The translations under genes and the position numbers were made by a program. This document shows, one piece after another, positions 22,964 to 30,028 of a stretch of 33,450 nucleotides of DNA. Each line of letters opens with the position of its first letter. Within the stretch, counting starts at the first letter, position 1. The notes under the pieces are model-generated. The model was not told where the DNA came from and did not search any database. It saw only the letters and a list, made by a program, of their open reading frames with translations. The DNA is taken from positions 57,219 to 90,668 of IMG/VR virus record IMGVR_UViG_3300022602_002877. The stretch is one strand, 5' to 3'. The DNA comes from a virus.

Positions 22964-24870
22964 TGTCCGAAATTTATATAAACAATAGTGGCGAATGGCA
23001 TCAACTATCAAACATGTATACACATTACAGCGGCGAATGGCATGCTGTACAAAATGTATATGTACATGATAGTGGTGAATGGCATTTATCATGGGCTCCT
23101 AACAATAATACATCTGTGTTTAATACACCGGGTGTACAATACTATACTGTGCCACCGGGTGTTTATAATTTAATCGGCGCTTATCAAACACCAACTGGTA
23201 TTTTTACTGCTACTATAGCAGGAGTACAGCCCGGCGAAATTATAGCAATGAACATAGGAAACTATGGATCGTCTTCAACAGTTAGAATAAATGCCACAAC
23301 TTATGTGTTACCTGCGTTTGATACTCCTATTTTATCATTTGATGGCAGTGTTGACGATAAATTAAGTGTAGAATTTAGCGTAGCAACACCAACTGGTACT
23401 CCATACGGTGCTGGAATTGGCGGCACAGTAACCGGTCTTACACTAGTATCCGGCGGTACAGGATATCCAGATTATGTTATTGGTGCTTATGCTACAACCA
23501 GTACCGGGGTTGGCACAGGATTAGCAGTTAATTTTATAGCATCAGGTGGTATAATCAATTCAGTAGGAATATGGAATGGTGGTGCTGGATACACCATAGG
23601 CGATACCATATATGTACAAGGCGGAACTTCACAAGCAGTATTAACTGTTGACACAGTAGAATCAGGAGCACTATTCAGTTTTGTTGGTGTATCAAATAAT
23701 ACACATCAGACAAATGCCGCAGCCATTGGTGATGAATACAATGTGCTGGCTCAAGCATTTCACGGCGATCTTGCTTCAACTGTGGCGCTCACACCTGTAC
23801 CAAACTATGTATATATTAATCCTAATTATTCAAGATTAGTATTTGCTAGAAGATCAGGAAGGGGAACTATATCAGTCAATCAACCACAAATCAATGGTCC
23901 GCAATACGTAGGACAATTTGATGTAAGTGACCCGGCTGCCAACGAAGGTCAGTACAGTTTCTTAATAAATCTTCAACAGATATTAAGTATCAGTTTTACT
24001 CCCACAGGACCTACTGCGGGAGAACAAGAACATGTTACCATAACACCCGGTAGTTTACCAGCAGGAAAAGTCAGTAATCCATATTTTGCACAATTGTTTC
24101 CCCAAGGTGTTACACTAGGACATTATACCTGGAGCCGTATATCAGGAACCATTCCCTCCGGAATATCCATTGATACTAGTTTAGGAACACTGTCTGGATC
24201 CCCAACTACTGCAGGAACCTACAACTTTACAATACAGGTTGAAGATTCTATAGGTGGAATAGGTACAAGAACATATACCATTATTGTATTGGCCGCATCA
24301 TCTGGATTAAGCATCACAACAGGTAGTGTCGCAAATCCAACCGTGGGACAACTATACAGTCAAACAATTACAGTTTCAGGCGGAACTGCTCCATATGTTT
24401 GGGGAATCAACGGAACATTGCCCAACGGTATAACAATTAATGCTAATGGGGTTTCAAATACAACCACAATACAAGGAACAACTACTCAACAAGGTACCTA
24501 TAACTTTACGGTATTTGTAACAGATTCTCAAGGATATACTACATCACATGATTACACAATGACTGTAGCGGCTGCGTCCATAACATTTAGTCCAACTTCT
24601 TTCCCAATATTATCACATACAACATCAAGTGCATATACAATATCAGTAACAGTAACTGGTGGTGTAAGTCCATACTCAATTACATCATCATGGCCTAATG
24701 GTACACCTACATGGCCAGATTTTACTGAAAATTCAAATCCGTCTGCCGGAACCTATATAATTACAGGAACACCAAATTCTACCTCTAACTATTCATTAAA
24801 TTTAATTGCCACAGATAGTAGTAGTCCTTCATTAACCGGTAGTATTGTTTATACAGTCGTAGTGAGTTAA
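22963..24870 (+). CDS. Fibre/adhesin with GEWH repeats and He_PIG Ig-like domains, 635 aa
   Basis: ATG 22963 overlaps the previous stop; an in-frame start at 22945 would lie deeper in the upstream gene. The first 45 residues hold three copies of a 16-17 residue unit ending in SGEWH. Such short aromatic repeats occur in phage tail proteins. A Gly/Thr-rich middle follows, then about three putative Ig (He_PIG-like) domains from about residue 365, with patterns such as LPAGKVSNPYFAQ, SGIPSGI-type turns, GTLSGSPTTAGTYNFTIQV and SIGGIGTRTYTI. These domains commonly mediate surface adhesion. It is likely a host-contact protein. No enzymatic motif is seen. Confidence 0.85.
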   Translation: MSEIYINNSGEWHQLSNMYTHYSGEWHAVQNVYVHDSGEWHLSWAPNNNTSVFNTPGVQYYTVPPGVYNLIGAYQTPTGIFTATIAGVQPGEIIAMNIGNYGSSSTVRINATTYVLPAFDTPILSFDGSVDDKLSVEFSVATPTGTPYGAGIGGTVTGLTLVSGGTGYPDYVIGAYATTSTGVGTGLAVNFIASGGIINSVGIWNGGAGYTIGDTIYVQGGTSQAVLTVDTVESGALFSFVGVSNNTHQTNAAAIGDEYNVLAQAFHGDLASTVALTPVPNYVYINPNYSRLVFARRSGRGTISVNQPQINGPQYVGQFDVSDPAANEGQYSFLINLQQILSISFTPTGPTAGEQEHVTITPGSLPAGKVSNPYFAQLFPQGVTLGHYTWSRISGTIPSGISIDTSLGTLSGSPTTAGTYNFTIQVEDSIGGIGTRTYTIIVLAASSGLSITTGSVANPTVGQLYSQTITVSGGTAPYVWGINGTLPNGITINANGVSNTTTIQGTTTQQGTYNFTVFVTDSQGYTTSHDYTMTVAAASITFSPTSFPILSHTTSSAYTISVTVTGGVSPYSITSSWPNGTPTWPDFTENSNPSAGTYIITGTPNSTSNYSLNLIATDSSSPSLTGSIVYTVVVS

Positions 24871-24872
24871 AT

Positions 24873-25118
24873 ATGTTTTATAATCCTCTTTTTGATAACC
24901 CTACAAAGCTCAAAGATCAAGAACTTGAAGATAAAATACTTGACCTTAGTAAAAAATATTGGATAGCGGCACGTATGGGACAAGGTATGGTTGCTAGCCA
25001 AATTGCAATGGCATTAGAAATGTACAAAGATGAGCAACAAAGACGTGGTGCCGAAATGTCTAAAAAGATACAGAAAAAATCTGGAAATGATGTAGATGAT
25101 TTGATCAATATAGATTGA
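24873..25118 (+). CDS. Small helical phage protein, 81 aa
   Basis: ATG 24873 follows the fibre stop by two bases. The product is helical and charged: KLKDQELEDKILDLSKKYWI, then ASQIAMALEMYKDEQQRR. From memory, similar short proteins are found in T4-like aquatic phages, but without a known function. Its 3' end overlaps the -35 region of the promoter at 25115. Confidence 0.75.
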   Translation: MFYNPLFDNPTKLKDQELEDKILDLSKKYWIAARMGQGMVASQIAMALEMYKDEQQRRGAEMSKKIQKKSGNDVDDLINID

Positions 25119-25143
25119 CCTGCTACAATTTATAGTATATAAT
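25115..25143 (+). promoter_or_regulatory. Sigma70 promoter with a palindrome over its -10 box, leaderless start
   Basis: TTGACC (25115-25120), a 17-base spacer and TATAAT (25138-25143). Predicted +1 coincides with ATG 25149. A 19-base perfect palindrome, ATAGTATAT-A-ATATACTAT (25132-25150), is centred on the -10 box and could be an operator. Confidence 0.8.
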
Positions 25144-25148
25144 ATACT

Positions 25149-25673
25149 ATGAACATTGATCAATTTGGACAAGTTATAATTACAGAAAATGAAGCCATAG
25201 AGGCTTTGTATTCTGGACGTCTAAAAAATCTTTGCAATTTATTTTTAGATGATGATACCAAAGTTGATCAATTTAATCATGCTCGAAATATCAATGCTGA
25301 TTCTTTTGATAATTTAATCAAATATCAAACACCCAACTGTACTGTAGAAGAATTTGACAAGCAAAATCAAAATCAATGGTTTATGCCCAAAGATTACTGT
25401 CCAAATTTGATTGAAATGCTTTATGAAATGTGTAAAACAGAAGAACAAACAGATCGAGTAAGTCGAGAATTAGAATTGTTTGTCCAGCATAGTATGATGG
25501 ACTTATTGTACTATCTTAAATACTTAGTAGATACAATGAGAGACAAAAACATTGTATGGGGTGTAGGTCGGGGCAGTAGTGTTGCCAGTTATGTACTGTA
25601 TTTAATCGGTGTTCATAAGATAGACAGTATTAAATACAACCTAGATATAAAAGAATTCCTTAAAGGAGAATAA
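25149..25673 (+). CDS. Stand-alone DnaE (Pol III alpha)-like fragment, 174 aa
   Basis: The C-terminal third reads IVWGVGRGSSVASYVLYLIG, then HKIDSIKYNLDIKEFLKG. This closely follows the segment of bacterial DNA polymerase III alpha that joins the PHP domain to the palm (vGpGRGSgagSLVAYxLgIxdxDPlxYxLlFERFLN). The N-terminal two thirds are helical and not recognised; PHP metal motifs, catalytic Asp residues and fingers are absent. So the protein cannot be a polymerase by itself. It may be a shrunken relic with a new role, or a decoy or partner for the host replicase. The ATG lies at the predicted +1 with no Shine-Dalgarno. Confidence 0.75.
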   Translation: MNIDQFGQVIITENEAIEALYSGRLKNLCNLFLDDDTKVDQFNHARNINADSFDNLIKYQTPNCTVEEFDKQNQNQWFMPKDYCPNLIEMLYEMCKTEEQTDRVSRELELFVQHSMMDLLYYLKYLVDTMRDKNIVWGVGRGSSVASYVLYLIGVHKIDSIKYNLDIKEFLKGE

Positions 25674-25674
25674 G

Positions 25675-25956
25675 ATGAAACATAGAACTATGCAAGGCAA
25701 AGAAATCGATATGGGCAAATTAATGCGCCAAAATGAATTAATGCCTGCTATTGGAAATATGAAAGTAAATGCTCGCGGAGATGAATTGGGCCCAGGCGGT
25801 ACAATTGTTCGTAAGCGTGAAGATATTGTGGCAGAATATTATGAAAAAAATCCTGCTTCAAATATTAAATCACCAAAACCTGCTGTACCTGCGGTTAAAT
25901 CAGCAGACACTGCACCCGACGTCGTGCCAACAAAGAAAAAATCAACAGAGGAATAA
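25675..25956 (+). CDS. Conserved-looking T4-like phage protein, 93 aa
   Basis: AAAGGAG precedes ATG 25675. The middle segment NMKVNARGDELGPGGTIVRK, then REDIVAEYYEKNP is, as I recall, a conserved pattern in T4-like aquatic phages where the protein may be virion-associated. The tail (residues 60-93) is Lys/Pro/Ala-rich and likely disordered. The stop is immediately followed by the GroES-like gene, so the two are probably coupled. No biochemical function is known to me. Confidence 0.75.
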   Translation: MKHRTMQGKEIDMGKLMRQNELMPAIGNMKVNARGDELGPGGTIVRKREDIVAEYYEKNPASNIKSPKPAVPAVKSADTAPDVVPTKKKSTEE

Positions 25957-26337
25957 ATGAAGATACAAGGAACATTGAAACCACTGCGTGACACAGTATT
26001 TGTCACAGACATGGAATTTGGAATGCAAAAGACTAACTATGGATTATATATTCCAAGCGATGATGGTAAAAGTACAGGTATTCATCCACGATGGGGTCGT
26101 GTATGGGCAATAGGTCCCGAGCAAGATGAGATCAACGTTGGAGAATGGATCTTAATTGAACACGGTCGTTGGACACGTAGTTTTGAATACGAAAACGATG
26201 ATAAATCTATTACAGAATTACGTGTGGTAGAAAATAAATCTATTATGTTACGAGCCAAAGAAAAACCTAGTGATGTACAACGTAATGCTCCAGTCGGTGC
26301 TGGATCAAATGCCAATTTTAATATTCCAGGCATTTAA
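25957..26337 (+). CDS. GroES-like co-chaperonin (gp31-type), 126 aa
   Basis: Co-chaperonins cap the GroEL ring; in T4 gp31 replaces host GroES so that the capsid protein folds. The protein begins LKPLRDTVFVTDMEFG, followed by a flexible segment QKTNYGLYIPSDDGKSTG at the position of the GroEL-binding mobile loop, then HPRWGRVWAIGPEQDEINVGEWILIE, the beta-barrel with the VGEWI pattern of GroES (VGDxVlf). It is longer than bacterial GroES at the C-terminus. No chaperonin gene is in the window, so host GroEL would be the partner. A terminator follows at 26355. Confidence 0.82.
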   Translation: MKIQGTLKPLRDTVFVTDMEFGMQKTNYGLYIPSDDGKSTGIHPRWGRVWAIGPEQDEINVGEWILIEHGRWTRSFEYENDDKSITELRVVENKSIMLRAKEKPSDVQRNAPVGAGSNANFNIPGI

Positions 26338-26354
26338 TATTTTGCCATAATCGC

Positions 26355-26383
26355 AATAGGGTCTTGACTGACCCTATTTTTTT
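26355..26383 (+). terminator. Intrinsic terminator whose loop is the next -35 box
   Basis: AATAGGGTC (26355-26363) and GACCCTATT (26370-26378) form a perfect 9-bp stem with the loop TTGACT. The T-run extends over 26377-26383. The loop itself is the -35 element of the promoter at 26364. It ends the operon that closes with the GroES-like gene. Confidence 0.85.
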
Positions 26384-26392
26384 CTCTATAAT
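26364..26392 (+). promoter_or_regulatory. Sigma70 promoter nested in the terminator; leaderless start
   Basis: TTGACT (26364-26369), a 17-base spacer and TATAAT (26387-26392). Predicted +1 is 26399, the A of the next ATG. There is no Shine-Dalgarno between. Confidence 0.82.
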
Positions 26393-26398
26393 GAAACT

Positions 26399-26599
26399 AT
26401 GAAATGTGATATTTGTCGGCAAGAATATACTCCTGCCTGTGATTATAAACAAGGGCGATGCCTACACCACAAACCTATGATAGATAAACCTTATCCAATC
26501 TGGTTGCTTTTATTAGCGGCTCCTTTTATAATTGTAACATGGATGATTATGAATCCACGAAAAGTTTGGCAACAAGCAAAGAAAGATTGGAAACTATAA
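26399..26599 (+). CDS. Cys-rich membrane-anchored small protein, 66 aa
   Basis: The N-terminus has a likely zinc site: Cys3, Cys6, Cys14 and Cys21, with His23-24 nearby. Residues 33-51 are hydrophobic (IWLLLLAAPFIIVTWMIM) and span the membrane once, followed by a basic tail. The start codon coincides with the predicted transcription start, so the first transcript of this operon is probably leaderless. The family is not recognised. Confidence 0.75.
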   Translation: MKCDICRQEYTPACDYKQGRCLHHKPMIDKPYPIWLLLLAAPFIIVTWMIMNPRKVWQQAKKDWKL

Positions 26600-26766
26600 T
26601 GGAAATTCAACCTAAAGATACAAGTCGTGGCCACTTTTACGTAAGCCTAATTAAAAGTGTATTGCGTATTGGAGCAGGCACATCATTGATCATGATGGGA
26701 TTACCTGAAGCAGGATGGTTACTTATTGTAGCAGAAGCATTAGGTATTTTAGAGGAGATTGTATAA
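26599..26766 (+). CDS. Small hydrophobic phage protein, 55 aa
   Basis: The frame is open from 26539, but ATG 26599 overlaps the previous stop (TAATG) and starts the likely protein. It reads MEIQPKDTSRGHFYVSLIKS, then a hydrophobic region AGTSLIMMGLPEAGWLLIVAEALGILEEIV with one or two membrane segments. I recall similar short proteins in T4-like cyanophages. No role is known. The stop overlaps the next ATG. Confidence 0.75.
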   Translation: MEIQPKDTSRGHFYVSLIKSVLRIGAGTSLIMMGLPEAGWLLIVAEALGILEEIV

Positions 26767-26975
26767 TGCCAACAATTTACACAGAAGTTGAAGTGGATGT
26801 TGACTTGTCAGAGTTTACTACTGAAGATTTAATTGAAGAACTTAAACATCGTGATGATCAAAACTATTCCAAAGACCAAGTTATCCAATGTATTTTTCAC
26901 AAGCGCAGGGCAGGACAAGACTTTACAAAAGAACTTGATGAATTGATTTACAACACCATCGGAAGAATAGTATGA
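26766..26975 (+). CDS. Small acidic protein, 69 aa, unknown
   Basis: ATG 26766 overlaps the previous stop (TAATG) and is preferred to the frame opening at 26715. The product is acidic and helical (for example FTTEDLIEELKHRDDQNYSK). A C-terminal segment with FHKRRAGQDFTKELDELI follows. No motif was recognised. It overlaps the next gene by four bases. Confidence 0.72.
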   Translation: MPTIYTEVEVDVDLSEFTTEDLIEELKHRDDQNYSKDQVIQCIFHKRRAGQDFTKELDELIYNTIGRIV

Positions 26976-27100
26976 TTACATTTATTGCTGGATTAATTCT
27001 AGGTACTTGGTTAGGTGTTTTTTTAATGTCTATTTTGATATTAACTAAACAGTCAGATGAACGTATAGAAAAAATGATGGAGAATGAGCATGTCGGGTAA
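26972..27100 (+). CDS. Very small single-span membrane protein, 42 aa
   Basis: ATG 26972 overlaps the previous TGA (ATGA). Residues 2-24 are hydrophobic (ITFIAGLILGTWLGVFLMSI) and form one membrane span; the remaining tail is charged. It is too short to classify. The coding call rests on the overlap pattern and the clear span. The stop falls inside the next gene. Confidence 0.6.
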   Translation: MITFIAGLILGTWLGVFLMSILILTKQSDERIEKMMENEHVG

Positions 27101-27266
27101 AGGATCAAGACCACGTCCTTACAGCGTGGATCTAAACACATTTGACAACAATTGGGATAAAATTTTTGGTAAAAAATCTAAACCAGAAGATGTTAAAACA
27201 GAAAAAAAATTTAAATTATCAAAAGGAGATAAAGATGCAAGTAAGAGTGGAAGAAGACAAAAGTAA
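27090..27266 (+). CDS. Small basic protein, 58 aa, unknown
   Basis: Two in-frame ATG codons exist at 27084 and 27090. GGAG at 27079-27082 is one base from the first and seven bases from the second, so 27090 is chosen. The product is basic (MSGKGSRPRPYSVDLNTF, then KKFKLSKGDKDASKSG), probably disordered at the C-terminus. Nothing more can be said. Confidence 0.62.
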   Translation: MSGKGSRPRPYSVDLNTFDNNWDKIFGKKSKPEDVKTEKKFKLSKGDKDASKSGRRQK

Positions 27267-27411
27267 AATTGGAACTTGTGGTTGCGGTCGTAGCCCTACA
27301 GGATTCTGTATTGGTTGGCATGGACTCGGCGAAGATGAGTTTCGTCAAAAGTTAGCAGAATATGATGCTAAACAAATGGAAGTTTTTAAAACACAAGACA
27401 ATAGAAAATGA
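27235..27411 (+). CDS. CDGSH-like small Cys protein, 58 aa
   Basis: The frame opens at 27142, but ATG 27235 has AAAGGAG eight bases upstream and is chosen. The centre is CGCGRSPTGFCIGWH, with Cys15, Cys17, Cys25 and His29. This is close to the CDGSH iron-sulfur motif (CxCxxSxxxPxCDGxH), with one residue fewer between Ser and the third Cys and with IGW in place of DGS. It could hold a 2Fe-2S cluster or zinc. Function is unknown. Confidence 0.7.
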   Translation: MQVRVEEDKSKIGTCGCGRSPTGFCIGWHGLGEDEFRQKLAEYDAKQMEVFKTQDNRK

Positions 27412-27890
27412 TTTTTAATCACGTTAAAAAACTTAAGGCCGATGGTAAAAGAATCGGAATTACCTTTAGTACATTTGATATGTTACATGCTGGGCATATT
27501 GCCATGCTCAGTGATGCTAAAAATCACTGTGATTATCTTATCGCAGGATTGCAAACAGATCCTACAATAGATCGACCAGATACTAAAAATAAACCAGTTC
27601 AAAGTATTGTAGAGCGGCAGATACAATTGAGTGGATGTCGCTATGTTGACGAAGTTGTAGTATACTCTACTGAACAAGACTTAGTTGATATATTGCTTAC
27701 CTTACCTATCGATGTACGTATCTTGGGTGTAGAGTACGAAGGCAAACAGTTTACCGGTGACGAAGCCTGTTGGAAGCGTGGCATTGAAATTGTGTTCAAT
27801 GGTAGAGATCATAGTTTTAGTAGTACCAATTTGCGTAAGCGTGTTGTACAGGCTGAAGTTAATAAAACACTGAAAGAAAAAAATGTTTGA
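27408..27890 (+). CDS. Cytidylyltransferase-like nucleotidyltransferase, 160 aa
   Basis: The HxGH nucleotide-binding motif is His27-Ala-Gly-His30 in FDMLHAGHIAML, and the second signature is SFSSTNLRKR near residue 142 (family ISSTxLR). These are the marks of TagD/RfaE/GCT-type enzymes, which join CTP or ATP to a phosphorylated alcohol or sugar. Length and motif positions fit a single catalytic domain. The substrate cannot be determined; glycerol-3-phosphate or a heptose phosphate are family examples. It may work with the sugar enzymes at 5263-6684 on surface or virion modification, which is an inference. Confidence 0.85.
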   Translation: MIFNHVKKLKADGKRIGITFSTFDMLHAGHIAMLSDAKNHCDYLIAGLQTDPTIDRPDTKNKPVQSIVERQIQLSGCRYVDEVVVYSTEQDLVDILLTLPIDVRILGVEYEGKQFTGDEACWKRGIEIVFNGRDHSFSSTNLRKRVVQAEVNKTLKEKNV

Positions 27891-28065
27891 TATACAACAA
27901 CGAATGACCGAACTAATGGAACCAATAGATCAGCAAATTATGATGTGTGACGATCGTAGAGATTTGCTAATGTTGAATTGTGCCATGTTGCAACGTGTTA
28001 GAGAACTATTCGACATGATGATCGGCGAAGAAGGACGTAAACTCATGTTTAAGGATCTAGTATGA
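27883..28065 (+). CDS. Small helical protein, 60 aa, unknown
   Basis: ATG 27883 overlaps the previous gene by eight bases. The product is helical and Met-rich, MTELMEPIDQQIMMCDDRRD, then LLMLNCAMLQRVRELFDMMI. From memory, similar short proteins with a PIDQQIM..DRxDLLML pattern occur in T4-like aquatic phages. No function is known. The stop overlaps the next ATG. Confidence 0.72.
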   Translation: MFDIQQRMTELMEPIDQQIMMCDDRRDLLMLNCAMLQRVRELFDMMIGEEGRKLMFKDLV

Positions 28066-28415
28066 GTAGATATGGTAAAATTAGTATGGGCACCGCAATA
28101 ACATCGGCAAAATCAGCAAGAAAATCAGCAAGGAAAATACCAATGAAAAAAACAATCAAACAAAGATTTAGAGATTGGCTCTATAATGATAACAACAACG
28201 AATCTGAATTGATTAGAGTTGAGGAAAGTCTAGAGTTACACAGTGAAGGAGCTTTGAGATTCAATGTATACCGAGCCGCTGGTGGTATGGTTATTGAAAC
28301 ACGCAAATACGATTGTATCAAAGACACCAATCATACCAGATTACACATTGTTGTAGATGGCGAGGACCTTGGACAAAATATTGGTAAAATTATAACCATG
28401 GAAGCATTAAGATGA
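28062..28415 (+). CDS. Unknown phage protein, 117 aa
   Basis: ATG 28062 overlaps the preceding TGA; an internal ATG at 28143 is an alternative start because the residues before it are Lys/Ser-rich and may be disordered. The C-terminal part is beta-rich with RFNVYRAAGGMVIETRKYD, then LHIVVDGEDLGQNIGKIITM, a pattern I recall from T4-like phage hypothetical proteins. The stop overlaps the clamp loader start. No function was recognised. Confidence 0.78.
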   Translation: MSRYGKISMGTAITSAKSARKSARKIPMKKTIKQRFRDWLYNDNNNESELIRVEESLELHSEGALRFNVYRAAGGMVIETRKYDCIKDTNHTRLHIVVDGEDLGQNIGKIITMEALR

Positions 28416-29332
28416 AACAATTATGGACTGAGAGGTATAGACCAAAGACTGTCAGCGAATATGTATTCGTCGACGATGCTCAAAAGCGGCAAGTTGAATC
28501 ATGGATCAAGGAAGGCAGTATTCCACATCTATTGTTCAGCGGTGCAGCCGGAATAGGTAAAACTACCTTGGCCAAGGTATTGTTAAATGAACTTGGTGTT
28601 GAAGAATATGATTTGTTAGAGATCAATGCGTCACGCGAAAACAATGTAGAAACTGTACGTGACAAGATTGTTAACTTTGTACAGATGATGCCATTTGGTC
28701 CATTTAAATGTGTACTGTTAGATGAGGCTGATTACTTGACTCCCAACGCACAGGCTATACTGCGTGGCGTTATGGAAACATATTCCAGTACCAGTAGATT
28801 TATTCTAACCTGTAATTATCCTAATCGTATTATTCCAGCACTGCACAGTCGCTGTCAAGGATTCCATGTATTAAAAACTGATCAAACAGAGTTTACTGCT
28901 AGAGCCGCTACAATTCTAGTAACCGAAGGTGTAGATTTTGATCTAGATATATTAGACACCTATGTTAAATTGAGTTATCCTGATCTACGTAAATGTATCA
29001 ATTTGTTACAACAAAATGTTGTAGATAACAAACTAATGGCGCCGACTGCCGGTGATAACGAATCTACCGATTACAAAATTGAAATGGTAGAATTGTTCAA
29101 GGCCGGAAACATACAAGGAGCACGGAAACTGTTATGCTCCAAAGCAAGACCAGAAGAAATGGAAGAAATCTATCGTTGGTGTTACGACAATATCAATTTG
29201 TTTGGCAAAGATGACGAAACTAAAGATTCAGCAATTATTATTATCAAACAAGGATTAGTAGATCATACCATCTGTGCCGACGCAGAAATAAATCTTAGTG
29301 CTACACTGGCCAAACTAGCAAGACTACAATAA
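28412..29332 (+). CDS. 44: Sliding clamp loader large subunit (gp44-like AAA+ ATPase)
   Basis: The 306-residue product has the RFC-like AAA+ core: Walker A GAAGIGKTT (residues 44-52), Walker B LLDEADYL (102-109), sensor-1 Asn135 in TCNYPN, and the arginine-finger SRC box in ALHSRCQGF. The N-terminal LWTERYRPKTVSEY is typical of clamp loaders. In T4, gp44 forms a 4:1 complex with gp62 and loads the gp45 clamp on DNA. The usual partner gp62 does not follow here; instead the stop is overlapped by an antisense homing endonuclease gene. ATG 28412 overlaps the previous stop. Confidence 0.95.
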   Translation: MKQLWTERYRPKTVSEYVFVDDAQKRQVESWIKEGSIPHLLFSGAAGIGKTTLAKVLLNELGVEEYDLLEINASRENNVETVRDKIVNFVQMMPFGPFKCVLLDEADYLTPNAQAILRGVMETYSSTSRFILTCNYPNRIIPALHSRCQGFHVLKTDQTEFTARAATILVTEGVDFDLDILDTYVKLSYPDLRKCINLLQQNVVDNKLMAPTAGDNESTDYKIEMVELFKAGNIQGARKLLCSKARPEEMEEIYRWCYDNINLFGKDDETKDSAIIIIKQGLVDHTICADAEINLSATLAKLARLQ

Positions 29333-29902
29333 CTTGCAGTTATCAAAGTGATGTCTTATCATTGCAGGCTTGCCTCCATCTTTCCCACAATGGGGGCAAG
29401 TTATAACTGGCTTCAATACCCCAGTTTGTTTAGCCTTTCGTTTAATATTTGATTCTTCAGTTACTGGAATTCCTTTATTCCACGCTTTCATTCCTTTAAG
29501 TTTCTTAGAAGCCTTTTGTTTAGCATCGCCGGTCATAGGAATTCCTCTGTTCCATGCAACTGTTCCTTTGGTAGGACTTACTCTGCCTTTGAATCTTTGA
29601 CTAACACTCTTTTTGAATTCTTCAGAGCGAATAGCACCAGACGCACCATCTCCGCCATCAGTCCTGTTATAGAGTATACCTGTTCCTAGATCTTTTCTTC
29701 CGTACCATCTTATCATCCTACGCTCAATAGCTAATGCTCCAAGATCAGTAAGATTCTTTTCTAAATATACTATTCTAGATCGGTCTTTTGGGGGTTTAAC
29801 AAAGTGTTCTTTTGAACGGGCACGATAACCTTGCCCTTTGCCTATGTAATAGGGTGTGCCATCTTTTCGTAAGTAGGCATAAACGTAGTAGTGTAAATAC
29901 AT
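29324..29902 (-). CDS. GIY-YIG homing endonuclease with NUMOD-like repeats, 192 aa
   Basis: The catalytic domain reads YVYAYLRKDGTPYYIGKGQG (the YVY...YIG form of the signature), with candidate Arg27 or Arg29 and catalytic Glu60 in AIERRMIRWYG. NUMOD3-like DNA-binding repeats follow around residues 92-150 (SVSQRFKGR, then AWNRGIP and AWNKGIP). The end has a zinc-finger-like CPHCGKDG with a distal HHFDNC (Cys169, Cys172, His184, Cys189). Free-standing enzymes of this kind cut a phage locus and spread themselves. The gene is antisense and overlaps the last nine bases of the clamp loader gene. No intron or intein is seen in its neighbours. Confidence 0.88.
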   Translation of the reverse strand: MYLHYYVYAYLRKDGTPYYIGKGQGYRARSKEHFVKPPKDRSRIVYLEKNLTDLGALAIERRMIRWYGRKDLGTGILYNRTDGGDGASGAIRSEEFKKSVSQRFKGRVSPTKGTVAWNRGIPMTGDAKQKASKKLKGMKAWNKGIPVTEESNIKRKAKQTGVLKPVITCPHCGKDGGKPAMIRHHFDNCKLL

Positions 29903-29986
29903 TGCTGATAGTTCCTTGTAAACTGTTAGAGAGGGTGGATGCTTCCAACATCGCGATCCTCATTTTTATTTATAGTTAAAATAACA

Positions 29987-30028
29987 AAACCGCATAACTT
30001 GATTGCAGATCGAATAGTTATGCGGTTT
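29987..30028 (-). terminator. Strong hairpin, probable terminator for phoH
   Basis: AAACCGCATAACT (29987-29999) and AGTTATGCGGTTT (30016-30028) form a perfect 13-bp stem with a 16-base loop. On the minus strand it follows the phoH stop and leads into TTTTGTTATTTT, so it can terminate phoH transcription ahead of the endonuclease gene. It lies in a gene-free stretch of 156 bases. Confidence 0.72.

Noticed and set aside
29987-30028. Possible tRNA or small structured RNA
   Set aside because: Only one long stem with a single loop is present; there are no D, anticodon or T arms. A terminator explains it better.
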